From assembly GCA_019321725.1 (NCBI GenBank), contig CM033107.1:16979445-17043444 (forward strand): 64,000 nucleotides of DNA, read 5' to 3'. The position numbers were made by a program, and so were the translations under genes. This stretch comes from Paulownia fortunei. Lineage: Eukaryota > Streptophyta > Magnoliopsida > Lamiales > Paulowniaceae. The notes below the pieces were generated by a model. It saw only the letters and a program-made list of their open reading frames with translations, was not told the DNA's origin and did no database searches. Positions 49,680 through 61,784 of this stretch are shown here, piece by piece; position 1 is the stretch's first letter; each line of letters begins with the position of its first letter.

Positions 49680-51278
49680 TGTTACAACTTTAAGGTTGCA
49701 AACCCAAGTGCAGGTTGTATTAAGTAATAAATTTCTAGTGAGTCCGAAGTCGATTCATAAGGAAGTTGCTTGAAAAATGCAGGATTATAATTCTAAAAAA
49801 AATTGGATTTATATGATTCAAAATATATAAAAAATTAATATATGTTGTAACTAAAGAAAAATCAAAGTAATAAAAGTACTGAAGATCAGGGATCCACTCT
49901 TGAGTTTTGGATAGAGAAATGATTATTTATTCTTTTTACCTCTATTAATTGCCACCATTAGAATCCATACATAATGAAGGTTCCAATGAGAAGATATTAT
50001 CAAATAACTCATGCAATAAGGTAATCATGATATTATCTTGCTATTTGCAAATTATCTCTTAACGCTAACACTTATTTATGGGATCAAGCATTTATGCACA
50101 CCTTTGTCAACAATAAACCAAAGTTTCACATTAGCAGTCGGTGGGGTAGAACCGTACAATAAGCTAAATGAACCCAAGTATTTATTGTGCCATTGGAGAT
50201 ACATAAATCAAGAATCACCACAAAATAAGTAGGGTTTAGATCAAAATTCAAAATAATAATACAGCATACTTAAACATTTTCTACCCTTATAACTGTTCCT
50301 CATCCTCCATCAAGAGGGTCACCATTTTTTCTCAGCAAAATAAAATTTAAAAAGACATAATAAAAGTAAGAAATACTTAAAATAGAAGAGAAACTAGAGA
50401 ATGCATTTCTATTACTAGTAGAAAACTTACATTACTAGAAAACTTAGCCTAAAGAAACCCTCTACCCCCTCTCTTACAAGCTTAATACATGGCCTATAGA
50501 GGCCAAACAAATAATGGAAGAGTTAATCAAGTGGTATGCTAGTTGCCAAGAATTGGTAAGTTTTACACCAAGTCCTCAAAATTCTCACCTACCTGATTGA
50601 ATTACATTTCTAGGTTAGATACAACTAGATTTTGATGATTAGTAAAGAAAAAAAGTTGCCAATCTTTTGGTGTTGATATATTTTCATTTATAATTTGTCA
50701 AATTTAGCTGTCAGGTGAGGGAAATATGGTTAAATTACTGAATCATGTCCAAGTGCCATCCTTAACAACAACAACACATTATAACATATGTTTTTACTAC
50801 TTTAACACATTTTCTCACCATCTTGTCTTCATAAAACTGGTTTATTTACCTCTTGTGTATAACATATCCAAATGTTAGCCTAAAATCAATTTGGGCTTAA
50901 GAGATATGACCCAATTGGTCAATAAGTCAATACTGGGCTGAACTCTGATCCGAATTTTTGGTGATCCATTTTGTGCTACCATTTGGATGAATTTCCTACT
51001 ATAATCAAGACTGAATTAAGCTCAGCTTTCAATAGAAAAGTTGTAGTTCTATCTCTTGGATTTCAAATGAAGTAAGATTTAGGTCCATAGGGCTTTTGAT
51101 CAAGGAGTTATGCCCAAAATACAAAACTGCACGAGTCTGGAAACATGCTTCTTTTGATCTTTTTATATTTATTGATTCCCCAACACAAAATATTAATAAA
51201 AAAATAATATTAACAAGAATAAAGTAAGAAAAGTATAAAGGATTTGATACAAAAATATGTCAAAATATGTACTTATCA
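49680..51278 (-). repeat. Athila-Y 5' LTR
   Basis: 1599 bp, TGTTACAAC to CTTATCA. About 350 bp at 50312-50660 have no counterpart in the 3' LTR. Confidence 0.8.
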
Positions 51279-51673
51279 CTGGTTCATTGTACTTATTCTC
51301 CAACAAGCGCCCACATACATGCACCCAAGGATTTGGAAAGCCTTCGCGCCACGACCCTCCCACTTCGTGTCGTAGTGCAGAGTGGACTGTCCACTCACAC
51401 CATGATGCCTGGAGTTGGCTCTACAACACCACATCACGTTTTCTATACTAACAATGTGATTCTGGCCCGATTTTTGATATCTAACATCAATGTTTCTAGT
51501 TTATTTTTTAAATTTTATGTTCTAAACAATTATCCCTAACATAAATCGCATAAAACTCTTTTTATCACACATAAAAACATATTTAATAAAAAATTTCAAT
51601 TCAACAATTGAATCGAATCAAACATAAATATGCAAAAAATAAGTTAAACACACAACCTAAACTCTGATACTAT
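51279..51673 (-). mobile_element. Copia-3 LTR end, internal scrap and PBS
   Basis: 51279-51323 continues LTR-A copy 3. From 51324 the sequence departs from the LTR and is read as a surviving scrap of the Copia-3 internal region. It has a 15-bp near-palindrome AGTGGACTGTCCACT at 51381-51395. The PBS-like CTCTGATACTA at 51662-51672 has one mismatch to the tRNA-iMet site. Confidence 0.55.
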
Positions 51674-52284
51674 TGTTGGGTTTCATATATCCCGAGATGG
51701 GTAAAGTAGTGGGAAATTAAAATTTTAATAAAAACCATAAACAATGCATATCAAATATGCATCCTGGGAATTGATACAAATTAATTGGTTGGATCAACTT
51801 ATTTTCTTTAACAATTGAAAACTAGGTTCATGGTTTATACTTGAAAGCACATCGATTGATTTAGGGATTGAAGAAATCCAAATTCCTAACAGCCCGATTA
51901 GAAAATTCTCATTTGACAAATGATGTTTTCAATTGAGAATTTTTCATAGGTCGTTTGGTGTACTTGTTCCTTAACAAGTACTTATACACATGCACTAGCA
52001 TGCCAGTATCTATGGAATGAGATATCCTCATTTCTAGCATGTATCATGCGTGTGAGTCTATCAAGCTTATCGATGTCTAGCATGTATCATGCATGCAAGT
52101 TCCATGATTGCCATCATATGCGCGACCATGCATCGTAGTTATAAATAATTTAGGGACTTTATCTAATTAATAAAATAATCAAATATAAAGAAATATCTTT
52201 TATTAATATACGTTATGAATAAGATTGTCTTTACAAGAGTATAAAATCTCGCCACTAATTGGCTTTCCAGACACTCCTCTAACA
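51674..52284 (-). repeat. LTR-A copy 4, internally deleted
   Basis: TGTTGGG to CTCTAACA, 611 bp instead of about 2.1 kb. The first 230 bp match the left end and the rest the right end of copies 1-3; the hairpin row is gone. The junction lies at about 51905-51910. Confidence 0.75.
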
Positions 52285-52985
52285 TAAGTGTTGGTCATAG
52301 GTGATGTGATAATTAAATGCATTAATATGGATGTTTGATGGGTCTCACTTGATATCAAGTACCACATGGGCTCATATAACTGTGGTATATGAGAAAAGTT
52401 GAGGTAAAATAGCTTCAGGGTTGCATGAAGATGTAACCGTTAATGTGTTAACCACTTTTTAATATAATCATATGCGCTCCTAAAATTTGGGTTTATGATG
52501 ATATTAATTGGACCTCAAGCCCACGAGGAAATTGGATTTCCCAAATTTCCATCTAGAGGTAATGGAATTCAAAAAAAATAGTGAAAGATATTTATAATTA
52601 AAGACCATATTATAAATGAATATTAATAGAATAAGTGCTTAATTTTCTACCTTGCATAGGGTAATAGTTATTGCTAGTAAAACCACTTAACCTAGTCTAG
52701 ACACACAAACAAACTCATTGGCCCAATCTATTTGGATTGTGTTTAGAGTTTGAGAATGGTTCTTGAATTCGAAAATATCATAAATGTGCTTGAGGATTTC
52801 TACAAAGGGTTCTAGAAATGGCTCCCAGAAAAGTTGTGGAAGCGCCTTCCGTAAATGCTGTACACGCACATTCTACAAATATTGTGGAAGAGCTTATTAT
52901 AATTATTTTAGAAGGTCCTTCTATAAAAGTTATAGGAGCCTCTAACCATGAAAGCATATTTTGCTTATTGTTTCCTTCTACTCTA
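52285..52985 (+). other. Possible Copia-4 leader or LTR remnant
   Basis: Begins near TGTTGGTCATAGGTGATG, which looks like an LTR-type start, but no partner was found. AT-rich, no gene. The frames at 52687-52869 and 52818-53000 lack family resemblance. Confidence 0.3.
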
Positions 52986-54362
52986 AGACAAACGGTCTAA
53001 GAGAAGGATGAGAAAGGGTTCTCAAAAGGAAACAAAAGATAAAATAAGGCAATGCTAGAAAATCAGTTCGGATAAGAAAGTTTATGCCACCATTATCGGG
53101 ACATAGAAAGAGGAAGTGCAAGTACTGACTAATTAAATTAAAATAGATTCTACTTTAAGATTCTAATTTGTTCAAGTTAACTATTAGGATTGATAATTCT
53201 TTTTGGGTATTGGATACCGAATATGACCCCATCTCAGCAATGGTTGCAGAGGATGACATGAAGAAAGAGACTAAGAGGAAAAGACAACCTTTAAGCTTGG
53301 AAATGAAGCTAAGGTTACTTCATTAGATAAAGGAACGTTCTACTTAGCTTTGGATGGAATTAAGGTAGTATTGTTTATTTATCATTTGTATTAAAAAATT
53401 ATTAAGAAAAGCATAAACGAATTACTAACTTCTAGTATGCAACCTCCAAGATCTTGAGGTTACCTATATAGTAAGTCCTCTTGCTAGAGAGCAACAAGGA
53501 GGATCTCCCTTTGGATGTTAATCCAATAGATTAAGAAGTAGTGATGTTGACATCAAATTCTTAAAGATGGCGAAAGGACATGCAATTTGAAAGGACACTA
53601 ACAAGATATTGACCGTAATGGACCCACTGGAGGGAATGGTTCCCATTGACTACAATTAGGTTTACAAACAAAAAAATTGGAGTACACAGGAAGGTGGTGA
53701 CCTATAAGGCATGACTAGTAGTGAATGGTTATGCTCAAAGCCAAGGTGTTGACTGTTGAGGAAACCTTTTATCAGATGTGATGCTAATATTCATTTGGAT
53801 CTTGCTAGACATATGTGTGTATTATGAGTATGAGATATGAAAAAAAGATGTGAAAACCGCCTTCCTCGATGGTGGTAGTGAGAAGGAGATTTATATGAAG
53901 CAGACTAAAACCTTCATATCTAAAGAAAGCATGCCAAAGTTTTGCAAGCTTCATAGGTCTACTTATGGACTCAAAAAAATTCTCCGAATGTGGAACATTA
54001 GATTAGTTGAACCAATAAAATAGTTTGATTCCATTAGGAATGCGAATGAACCAAGTGTGTTTCAAGTTCGTGGGAGTATGGTGATGTTTCTTGTATTTCA
54101 AGTTGATGACATTCTACTTGTAAGGATAATGTAGAAATGTTGCAGTCAATTACGACTTGTCTACTACTAAGTTGTCTAAGAAGGATTTGGGAAAAACATC
54201 TTAGAGGTTAGGGATAAGGATCTATAAAGATAGATCTAAGAGGATGCTCGACTATCCTAAATCTATATAAATAGATTAGATGCTAAAGAGGTTTAGCATG
54301 GAAAAATCAAAGAAGAGATTTTTGCCTATGAGTCATGGGATTTCTCTTTCAAAACGTATGTC
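52986..54362 (+). pseudogene. Copia-4 gag end, protease scrap and RT
   Basis: Near 53170-53215 a FWVLDT stretch marks the copia protease active site. RT follows from about 53610: DPLEGMVPIDYN, VVTYKA, DVKTAFLDGG, EIYMKQ, HRSTYGLK, FQVDDILLV (for YVDDILL) and RPKS-type end sequence. Many stops and frameshifts. Integrase is missing between the two. Confidence 0.7.
54358..54362. repeat. Target-site duplication of X-A, left
   Basis: ATGTC, identical to 61785-61789 on the other side of the element. Confidence 0.85.
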
Positions 54363-54466
54363 TGTTCGTGAAAATTATGCAAACCGCAAGTACACGGTGT
54401 CAAGTTTTAATACAACGATGAGTATCGTATCGTACCCACAAGGATTGTAATAAAAAATTGCATTAA

Positions 54467-54471
54467 GTACC
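54467..54471. repeat. Target-site duplication of solo LTR Z-A, left
   Basis: GTACC, identical to 57362-57366. X-B, which lacks the insertion, has a single GTACC-type site (AAGTACCGTAG at about 42969), confirming the empty state. Confidence 0.9.
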
Positions 54472-57361
54472 TGTAACACCCTCACCCCCCCCCATTCCTA
54501 CACAACCATATATATATTATATAATTTGACATGATAGAACCTGTGTGCATGCATGGAATATTTTTTTTTTTAACATTTTAAGAAAAGCTAAATCACTTCT
54601 TACATACACAACCTTGTTTAAAATAGAAGGATCAGTATTTATATAAAAACACAATACCCACAACGACCACAATATTTACATACTTAATTACAGTAAAGTT
54701 TTAAAAGAGAAATATAGTACCAATCCAAAAACATAATACACCAGACTCAAAATATAACAAGCCAACAAAATAGCCCAACAGGTCGTCATCCATGTACACA
54801 CTCCCTCAAACACCTGCAGGAGCTCCAACAGCCAACCAGCCAGCCAAAGATGCTTCAAGTATCATCATACTCACCTACAATGCATAAACTATATGAGCTA
54901 ACGCTCAGGAAGTAAAGATTATGCATGTCAAAGAATAATCCACAATATCAAGTCATGCAACTCAAAATGCTATGCTCACAATGCAATTTTATGCATCAAA
55001 ATATTTCTCTCAAAATCATTTCTTTCTTGGGCCCCTGACCAACGCTACTATCTCATGCACCGGAAAAGAGCTCTGTATACCGCCATAATCCAATGGCCAA
55101 TAATCATATAAGCATGCAAATCCATGCATACTCATACGCATGCAAATCCATGCACGCGAACCTGCAAATCCATGCATAACACCATGCAAATCCATGCATG
55201 CTTCGGTACACTAGTAGTGGTCAACAAAACATTTTCCTTTCTCTGAATCATGCCGTGCAATGCAAGATTTATCACAATGCTAGTATATGATGCATGCACG
55301 TGCTAATGACAATGCCCATGTATGTATGCTCAATGGAGAGCCCTCTACTATGCACATATGATTTATGATATTACATATAATTCACACATCTACTATGTCT
55401 ATGCATTGTAGTTGCAAATGAATCTTTACTTACCTTTCACTTGGTTGGTGGCTTAGTCTAAATTTGTTTAGTATTCCTCTCCAACCTTAGATGTAAAATA
55501 GCCTGTAATATTACCCAACATCAAGCACCATTCCCAATTTGGCAAGTTGAAAGCACAAAATCTCATACTAGACCTTAAACACCAAGCTATAAGCTAACAA
55601 TCAAGCTTTCACAAACTAGAACCCAATATAGCCCCTCAAATACCTCAATTTCTCATCTTAAATACATGAAAACATCATGTAATTGAAGTATTATAACTCT
55701 AATAGCATGTACCTAATTGTTAACACTCAATAGCAACATGTCTAGGTTGAAACATGCTAAGTGATCAAATGTGGCAGATTCACATTTTCATATTTTCTTG
55801 CTGTCAAGTTTAGTTGCATGATAATTTTAACATCCCTAAACATATCCAATCACTCCAAAATTTTTACCACACTTATATAACATGTATATAAATGTAACAA
55901 TATCATAGAATTGCTGAAAATCATGGATATAGCTTCCCAAGTTCAGCTCTCTTCACGACATACTGAAACAGATTATTTCCTACCGTGACAGTTTTGCACA
56001 CTTCATGACATTAATGGTTTTGGCACCCTTAAGTATATTCAATCACTCCAAAATTTTCACCATACTTAGATAACATATATAATGAGACAACCAGGTCATA
56101 TTATTACCAAAAATAATCGATTTAGCTCCCTTAATTCAGTTTCCTTCACAGCACACCAAAACAGATTTTGCTATTTTGGCAGTTTGAGTGTTTCTCCAAT
56201 ATCATTCTCTATTTCAATTTCCAACTGATAAAAATTCATTCCAATACTCTTAACTCATATATGGTCATGTAAATGGTAATAATTATAGGTTTTATTCAAC
56301 ATACCATACACTTTTGAAGTCTAAAACACAAGAAAACAGTAAGATGACAGTTTCTGCCACAAGTATTTCCTATTAAGTGTTTGTGATCAAAAACCCTTTC
56401 TTTGTGCACCAAAGTCTAACTAAAAACTTCCTAACACTTTTATAAGAGATATTGAAAGCTTAATAAGCCATAAAACCATTCATAATAATCTGAAAACCAA
56501 AGGCAAAACCGTAGATAAGTGTTACCTATGCAGATTTTGAGGCTAACTTGATGGTAATCACTTCTTCTTTGCTTTTCTTGCTTTTATTTCAACTTGGAAT
56601 CAATTTGGATCACATGGAGACCTTAAGGTGTGTGTTTGGAAGATGAAAATGGCTGAAATGAGGGTCTGGTCGTTGCTTAAGGGTGAAGGGTTTGAGGTGT
56701 TAGCTTGAGATGTTAGCTTAAGCTTAATAAGAAAGCACGAGGTGGCAAGTAAATGGCAAATCTGATTTTCTCCCTTATCTTGCAGCCCTAATCTTGTGTG
56801 TCTCATCTATTTTTATTTGGTTGCAACCTATCTTAATCACCATTCATTCCCATAGGTAATTCCTATGTCCGTTCATTCGATCTCCAAACCGATTCGCATC
56901 CGATTCTTAAAGAATTATCTAATTTGCATTTCTAAAATCATATGCACATAAGGGCCTTGTAATATGACACTTAATTCATATTATATCATGTCCAATATCC
57001 CAAGTATGCTAATTTACAAATATATACTTTTGAAATAACTTGATCAAATCAAATTAAACCGTATAAGGTTACTAGTAACACTTTTAGCACTTCTAAAATT
57101 ATAACCTATATATCCCATCTATATCTAATATTGACCCACCTCATTTTCTTCTTATTTCATTATAAAATCAACTACTTAGATTAAGAAATTCAATAACTAA
57201 TATCGTGCAAGAGCTTCAGAATTAAGTTTAATATTCAAGAATGTCGTATAAAATGAAATAAATTACGCAATGTCAATAGAAATGCAAATAGCATATAAAA
57301 TTAACATGTAATGCATGAATCATATTTAGCCATATGAGTAGTAAGAGGCTCGGGTATCACA
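54472..57361 (-). mobile_element. Solo LTR Z-A (gypsy)
   Basis: 2890 bp from TGTAACACCC to GGGTATCACA, that is TGTGATACCC..GGGTGTTACA in the element sense. Both ends and the 5-bp duplication are perfect and nothing internal remains, so it formed by LTR-LTR recombination after insertion. The related Z-B copy at 38143 has a tRNA-iMet PBS, which gives the family's orientation. Contains a C run at about 54481-54493 and a cluster of CATGCA motifs. Confidence 0.85.
55112..55200. repeat. ATGCAAATCCATGCA repeat cluster
   Basis: The motif TGCAAATCCATGCA occurs four times in about 90 bp with unequal spacers. It yields at least seven CATGCA (RY) hexamers on one strand or the other. A CATGCACGTG, joining RY and G-box cores, lies at 55293-55302. 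Confidence 0.85.
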
Positions 57362-58863
57362 GTACCATAGTTCAAATAATCCTAATTTTATCTAGAAAAT
57401 TGAGTGATGATTGGTAAACAAAGTAAAGTAAGATAAAAATACGTAGACAAGAATGGAGTTTTTAGAAGCAATTCAACAAACACCTTATGATCAAGAAATT
57501 CTAGAGGAATGACTCACCTAATTATCACCTATGTTATTCCTTTCAAAATACACCAATTCAATTAACAACACATGTAAGTTAAGAATTCCTAAGTTTATCA
57601 ATTCCCTCTCTTGAATGCCGAATTGACTATAAGTTCTAACATGAATTTTGATATCTGTATAAAAATTCAAGAGTAAAACTCTACAAAAGTTCAATGAATT
57701 TTTCTTCAAAACTTCAAAGGTTTCATAAGCTTCTCAACTCTATGATTCCTAGGTTGTATTATCCCTATGATCATATATAATCTTCCTTATCTCGAGTGTC
57801 GAATCTCATATGTCAAACGATATCAATTAGTGGCCAATTAATCAAGATGAAATGCTAAACAAGATAACACAAACAAGATGAATAACTTGAACTAATATTA
57901 TTTAGAATTCAAAATATAGGTTCAAATGAGGTTATATCATCTTTTAGAAAGAAAAGTTTAGTTCCTCATGTATGAATAGAACTTCAAGAAATACATAAGA
58001 AAGAATATGAAAATTGTTCACCAATTTGTAAAGTGGAAGTAATGGTTGAAACTCTCCTTGTCTCCAAGAATGGCCTGTCTCTAAGAATGACCTTCTTCTC
58101 TCCAAGTCTCCTTATTCTCCTTTGCTTCTTGGCTTCTCCGTCCCAAAAACCCCTTTGGAGGCTTTTAGAATCCCTCAAAATAGATGGAAAATGTCCTAAA
58201 GAGGGAAAAATGCCTATTTTGACCTTACTTGTCTGCCCGACAGTACTTAAGCACTGCCTTGTCTGTCCAAAACAGTGTGTATAGCGCCTAGATGCTGCAC
58301 TTGCTGTCCAGAATCAATTTCTGCAGTGTTTATATCCTTTTTTAACCGATTTTTCACCACTTTAGAGGCCAAAATAGCTTTGGTGTCTTCATATGAATTG
58401 TAGAGCTATGTGTTGGCTTTCCATTGGAACTTGAATCAACTAAATATGACTTCTGTGGAGAGAGTTAAATTGGAAATACCAAGATGTATCATCCCAAAAA
58501 ATGTCAGCCCAGTTTTAACTTTTAATCTCGATTTTTCGCATTGATATTGATAAAATTGGATTTTGTGAAAAACATAAAATTTATATATGTATACCTCTTG
58601 GATTTCCATTGGTTTAAGAATTAAATCAAAATAATATTGGATCAAAGAGTTATGATTGAAATACAAAAACTACCATCAATCGTACCATAATTCGGATTCT
58701 TCAACATTTCAACCAAGTTTTTGGTTTCTTTCCATTTTCTCCTCGTTTTGTCATTACCTACAAGATTTCAAACTAAATGTATAAAAAATAACAAAAACAC
58801 TTGAAAACAAACTAAATGTTAATCAAAAGACATATGAATTATTGGTATAAAACCAACTTATCA

Positions 58864-60530
58864 AATACCCCAAAACTTTTCCTATTACTCGTTCTCGAGA
58901 AAAACTCAAAATCAAATAATCATAGGATCATACTTTGGTCATGAATTACTAAATTTGATCAACCAATTCAAATGCCTCATCAATTTTTATTGTACATGAA
59001 TCTAAAGGTTAGTCACAAAGCTAATCAAATGACACTACAAAACTTGTGCTTTATTAATATAGTCATGAATTCAAAACGTGTGTGTATGAAGTGTCAATCT
59101 CAAGTTTCATGCATGGATTTTAAGTATAAATTTCACAACCAATAATTCTCATGATCTAAGAAAAGAAATTGTAGATGTTCCATATGCTTGTTTTTCATAC
59201 AAATTGTCAACTAATATAGACACTTGCAAACTTGGATCAAAAGGACTTCAATAAGCTTGTAACGTAAGGCTTAGGTATTGGTTTACAAAGAAAGGTAGGG
59301 ATAAATAACGTAAGAGAGCATAAAACGTTGCACATAGAATCTCATTCTCCTTCTTTCTTTTTTCTTTCCCAATTTTTTTTTCTTTAGGATTCATGCTTTT
59401 CTTCTATTTTCTTTTTCACAATTTTTTTTGTTCTTTTTTTTTCATGAATCCCAAGGATTCATTTCTTGTTCTTTTGCTTTCACAACCCCCAAACTTATTT
59501 CCTTTCATCAACATGAGTTGTCATTTTTTTGCATATTTTCTTGGCTCATATCCCTTAATACATTCATTCGTACCCTCAATATGTTTCCATATGATCCCGT
59601 GATAAGATTGTGCACAAAATGTCATACTTTAAGCTCTTTTAGGAACAATCATTGGTTTTTCAGGCTATAAAGGGTCAGTATAGTGAGCTTCAAGAAATGA
59701 AGTCGAATGGTGGTTATTCATATGCCTTGCATATACCATTCTTTGAAAAACAACTCAAAAGGGGTAACTAGTGAATAAAAATGTGATCATGGTAGGCTTG
59801 AAAGGCATAAACGAGTCAAAAATGGCCTAAATCATTTTCAAGTTTGTAGTTATCTAGTTTCGCCTCAAAGAGTAATTAAGCAAATTCTAGAACATCACAA
59901 AATGACCAATATAACTCATTGGAAGCAAAATCCAAGACCAAGTAGCATGCAATTCACAAGTTTTTGATACAACGTGCTCAATGAAAAGTCATCATTCATG
60001 ATAAGAATTAATTACACACAAGGATCGTCATGTCACAAGACTAGCAATCTTTCTTTCCTCTAGACTCTATACAATATCAATTAGGTATCATCATAGGCAA
60101 TCGGTAATTAAGTTATTCATTCAATCACAAAATATGAACTTAACTAAGTTTGTCAACAAAGTGTGCTTGCTCTTAGACTTTAATCACACAACATGGGTAA
60201 TTCAAATTGAAAAAAATGGCTCAATTGTTCACATAAAGCTCAAACACACAAAATACAAATCCTACCCCCAACTTTATAATTAACATTGTCCTCAATGTTT
60301 AAAGAATTAAAGCACATAAGAGGTGGAAATAAGAAACTTTCCTTTCCAATAGATGATGCACTTGGAGTTCATGGAAGATCCACACATATCACCAAGGAGA
60401 CATACATCTACACAAGAAAAGAAAGCATGAAAGCATCTGGATTAAAGCAACAAAAAACGCAAACATAGACAAAGAAATGCAATAGTTAAACATGCATAAA
60501 TCTAGGAAGCAAACATATTTCAAAAACTAA
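58864..60530 (-). other. X-A internal region (non-coding)
   Basis: Aligns with X-B 40004-41660. Begins with purine tract TTTTGGGGTATT on minus. No coding frame; the frames at 59393-59670 are pyrimidine-rich low-complexity sequence. Confidence 0.6.
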
Positions 60531-61784
60531 CATGTAAGTTAAGAATTTCTAAACTCATCAATTCCCTCTCTCGAGTGCCGAATTGACTATAAGTTCTAAC
60601 ATGAATTTTGATAACTATATAAAAATTCAAGAGTAAAACTCTATAAAAGTTCAATGAATTCTTCTTCAAAACTTCAAAGGTTTCATAAGTTTCTCACCTC
60701 TATGATTCCTAGGTTGTGTTATCCCTATGATCATGTATAATCTTCCTTCTCTCGAGTGTCGAATCTCATACGTCAAACAATCTCAATTAGTGGCCAATTA
60801 ATCAAGATGAAATACTAAACAAGATAACGCAAACAAGATGAATAACTTGAACTAATATTATTTGGAATTCAAAATATAGGTTCAAATGAGGTTACATCAT
60901 CATCTAGAAAGAAACGTTTAGTTCCTCATATATGAATATAACTTCAAGAAATACATAAGAAAGAATATGAAAATTGTTCACCAACTTATGAAGTGGAAGT
61001 AATGGTTGAAGCTCTCTTTGTCTCTAAGTCTCCTTGTTCTCTTTTGCTTCTTGGCTTCCCCTCCTTTTCTCTTCCTCAAAAACTCCTTTGGAGGCTTTTA
61101 GAATTCTTCAAAATAGATGAGAAATACCCTAAAGAGGGCAAAATGCCCATTTTGACCTTACTTGTCTGCCTGGCAGCACCTTGTCTATCCAAAATAGTGT
61201 GTACAATGCCTAGACACTGCACTTGCTATCCAGAATCAGTTTCTACAACGCTTATATCCTTTTTTAACTAATTTTTCACCACTTTAGATGCCAAAATAGC
61301 TTTTTGTGTCTTCATATGAATTGTATCACTATGTGTTAGCTTTCCATTGGAACTTGAATCAAATAAATATAACTTCTTTGGAGAGAGTTATACTAGAAAT
61401 ATCAAAATATATCATCCCAGGAAATTTTAGCCTAGTGCTGACTTTTAAACTCGGTTTTTTGTATTGATATCGACAGAATTGGATTTTGTGACAAACATAA
61501 AAGTTATAGATATATCACTTGGATTTCCATTGGTTTAAGAATAAAATCAAAATAATATTGGATCAAAGAGTTATGATTGAAATACAAAAACTGCCATCAG
61601 TTGCACCACAATTCGGATTCTTCAACATTTCAACTAAGTTTTTGGTTTCTTTCCATTTTCTTCTCCTTTTGTCATTACCTACAAGATTTCAAACTAAATG
61701 TATAAAAAGTAACAAAAACACTTGAAAACAAACTAAATGTTAATCAAAAAATATATGAATTATTGGTATGAAACCAACTTATTA
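60531..61784 (-). repeat. X-A 5' LTR, truncated
   Basis: Starts abruptly at AACATGTAAGTTAAG, joined to internal sequence, and matches 57568-58863 of the other LTR. Confidence 0.75.

Larger units (their letters stand above)
32786..51278 (-). mobile_element. Athila-Y, Ty3/gypsy element of 18.5 kb with insertions
   Basis: Minus-strand element. The 3' LTR is 32786-34011 and the 5' LTR is 49680-51278, both ending TTATCA on the plus strand. Flanks CTAGT (32781-32785) and CTGGT (51279-51283) match 4/5 and fit a 5-bp target duplication with one transition. Purine tract at 34012-34020 and PBS side at 49660-49679 (TTTTTGGCACCAGGGAAG on minus). Gag, protease, RT, RNase H and integrase follow in gypsy order at 49485-44754. 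The integrase is interrupted by the X-B/Z-B block. The region from 34021 to 38142 holds a mixture of 3' non-coding sequence, a LOG pseudogene and other insertions. Gag and protease sequence point to the Athila clade. Confidence 0.8.
31076..52284 (-). mobile_element. Copia-3, collapsed element split by Athila-Y
   Basis: Minus-oriented element of the LTR-A family. Its 3' LTR (copy 3) is in two parts, 31076-32785 and 51279-51323, separated by Athila-Y. The LTR end and nearly all of the internal region are deleted. About 350 bp (51324-51673) remain before the 5' LTR (copy 4, 51674-52284), with a PBS-like CTCTGATACTA at 51662-51672. The joining of the split LTR parts is clear: the sequence after GGGCT at 32781 and that from 51279 (CTGGTTCATTGTACTTATTC) together match copy 1 at about 3880-3910. 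Confidence 0.75.
54363..61784 (-). mobile_element. Athila X-A, non-coding deletion derivative
   Basis: 7422 bp including a nested solo LTR. TGTTCGTG at the left, CTTATTA at the right (CTTATCA in relatives). 3' LTR is 54363-54471 plus 57367-58863; internal 58864-60530; 5' LTR 60531-61784, lacking its left quarter. Perfect ATGTC target duplications flank it. Compared with X-B, a single deletion has removed gag, protease, PBS and the LTR start, leaving no coding sequence. Confidence 0.85.
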
